A DNA stretch of 7,493 nucleotides, from assembly GCA_002413325.1 (NCBI GenBank), contig DHWT01000034.1:1-7493 (forward strand). The letters are read 5' to 3'. The notes under the pieces were generated by a model that made no database searches, had not been told where the DNA came from, and saw only the letters and a list, made by a program, of their open reading frames with translations. Both the position numbers and the translations under genes were made by a program. How positions within the stretch are numbered: position 1 is the stretch's first letter; each line of letters starts with the position of its first letter. This DNA comes from Chitinophagaceae bacterium UBA5175 (GTDB taxonomy: Bacteria; Bacteroidota; Bacteroidia; Chitinophagales; Chitinophagaceae). This document shows positions 6,841-7,493 of this stretch, in pieces.

Positions 6841-7185
6841 ATGGAGGGATTCATAAAACATAATATTGTTTCGGGATCCCGGACCCGGATACCCATTCGG
6901 TAAGTAACAAATACCCTTCCCGCCGTATCACAATGCAGTCCGTTGTACCAGGCATTTTCTTCGGCGTCCCGCACAAGTAACCAGCCATAACGTTGTTTGT
7001 AAAGCAGTCTGACGGCCGGCGATCCATGATTTGCTTTTGACGCAGCGTCCCGTCCTTCCACTTACAATCCTGTGTATCGTAATCTGAGAAACAATTTCCC
7101 CATCTTCTACTTTTAACAATTCCAAACCCGCTGTTACAGGATAAGGCCAAACATTAACACCGGGGTGGGTCCTGATAGGCCTACT
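6841..7185 (-). pseudogene. Possible frameshifted remnant of an unidentified protein gene
   Basis: The 465 bases between the CHAT stop and the fasciclin start (6766-7230) hold no convincing intact gene. On the minus strand, however, protein-like stretches appear in two different frames. One frame, open from 7185, reads THPGVNVWPYPVTAG followed by LELLKVEDGEIVSQI, and then loses sense. Another frame, from about 7040 down, reads NHGSPAVRLLYKQRYGWLLV, then RDAEENAWYNGLHCDTAGRV and VTYRMGIRVRDPE, with codon choices similar to real genes here. Together they suggest one gene broken by a frameshift near 7040-7080, with its 5' part lost before the fasciclin gene and its 3' end near or within the CHAT gene's tail. 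I do not recognise the family. The alternative is chance open frames in moderately GC-rich DNA. A palindrome CGGGATCCCG lies at 6872-6881. Confidence 0.25.
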
Positions 7186-7194
7186 TTACATCGT

Positions 7195-7214
7195 TGCCGG
7201 TTATTCTACCGGCA
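7195..7214 (+). promoter_or_regulatory. Small hairpin in the leader of the fasciclin gene
   Basis: TGCCGGT (7195-7201) pairs with ACCGGCA (7208-7214) across the loop TATTCT. It ends 16 bases before the fasciclin ATG. No T tract follows, so it is not a typical terminator. It could be a 5' mRNA-stabilising hairpin or an operator. The tract between it and the start is A-rich (ATAAATAAAATAAAA), a common Bacteroidota translation-initiation context. Confidence 0.35.
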
Positions 7215-7230
7215 GATAAATAAAATAAAA

Positions 7231-7493
7231 ATGTCAAACATTGCGCAGCTTGTAAACGTGGAAAAGAACATGACTACATTGAAAAAAGGTGTTCATGCTT
7301 CAGGATTGGACCAGGTACTCAGCAGCACCGGCCCCTTTACGGTTTTTGCTCCGACAGATATTGCTTTCGGTAAACTGGACAAAGGCGTATTGGATAATTT
7401 ATTAAAGCCGGAAAATAAAACGAAACTGACCGACTTATTAAATCATCATGTGGTGGCAGGTAAAATAAATTTCAAAGACCTGAAAGACGGCGA
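7231..7493 (+). CDS. Fasciclin (FAS1) domain protein, N-terminal part (3' end outside window)
   Basis: The first 87 codons of a FAS1-domain protein are visible. The H1-type box TVFAPTDIAF (after LDQVLSSTGPF) and the later LLNHHVVAGK, corresponding to the YHVV-type segment of FAS1 domains, define the family. FAS1 domains mediate adhesion or ligand binding and have no known catalysis. The start at 7231 gives MSNIAQLVNVEKNMTTLKKG with no signal peptide. The A-rich leader immediately upstream supports this ATG, so the protein may stay in the cytosol or leave by an unrecognised route. Small leaderless FAS1 proteins of this kind are known to me from Bacteroidota genomes, often of about 140-150 residues, so roughly half the gene should be missing here. 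It lies about 465 bases beyond the CHAT gene and probably has its own promoter. Confidence 0.88.
   Translation, partial: MSNIAQLVNVEKNMTTLKKGVHASGLDQVLSSTGPFTVFAPTDIAFGKLDKGVLDNLLKPENKTKLTDLLNHHVVAGKINFKDLKDG

Noticed and set aside
6841..6903. Plus-strand 20-codon frame starting ATGGAGGGATTC
   Set aside because: It is very short, has no ribosome-binding context or conserved motif, and overlaps the possible minus-strand remnant.
1..7493. CRISPR array, tRNA, rRNA or insertion sequence, checked because TPR-CHAT and sigma genes occur in type III-E CRISPR loci
   Set aside because: No regularly spaced repeats, no Cas-like proteins, no cloverleaf and no transposase were seen anywhere in the window.

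Overview
The window looks like a chromosomal stretch of a Bacteroidota bacterium, most likely a Chitinophagaceae relative. The reasons are the protein families (a DoxX-like membrane protein, a secreted PepSY/BLIP-like protein, a one-domain fasciclin protein, and an ECF sigma factor with a membrane TPR partner) and starts that mostly lack a Shine-Dalgarno sequence and sit behind A/T-rich leaders. This assignment is inference from family content; no rRNA or tRNA gene is present to confirm it.

Layout. The left edge holds the 3' end of a DoxX-like gene (+). It converges on a minus-strand gene for a secreted 185-residue PepSY-like protein, and a strong hairpin terminator lies between them. A 244-base divergent spacer follows. 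Then comes a tight four-gene plus-strand operon (1181-6765): an ECF-type sigma factor; a single-pass membrane TPR protein with an anti-sigma-like N-terminus; a predicted lipoprotein subtilisin-like (S8) protease with a complete Asp/His/Ser triad; and a 928-residue exported TPR-CHAT protein with an intact caspase-like His/Cys dyad and a C-terminal membrane anchor. The gaps are 5, 36 and 9 bases. After two small hairpins there are about 450 bases without a convincing intact gene. They may hold a frameshifted minus-strand remnant. The window ends inside a fasciclin-domain gene (+).

How the genes may work together (inference). The sigma factor is cytosolic. The TPR membrane protein spans the inner membrane with TPRs outside. 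The S8 protease and the CHAT protease are both predicted to act in the periplasm or envelope. This makes a plausible envelope-sensing circuit in which one or two proteases release the sigma factor from its membrane partner, or in which the sigma factor controls production of a protease pair. The parts echo the TPR-CHAT/sigma-factor logic of type III-E CRISPR (Csx29-Csx30-RpoE), but this window has no CRISPR array or Cas gene and the proteases are exported.

The most striking purely nucleotide-level signal is a perfect 33-base palindrome (16-base arms, one central base) at 4025-4057. It lies 46 bases inside the CHAT gene, exactly where the signal peptide is expected to end, and is built from two copies of the 10-base palindrome TGTCCGGACA.
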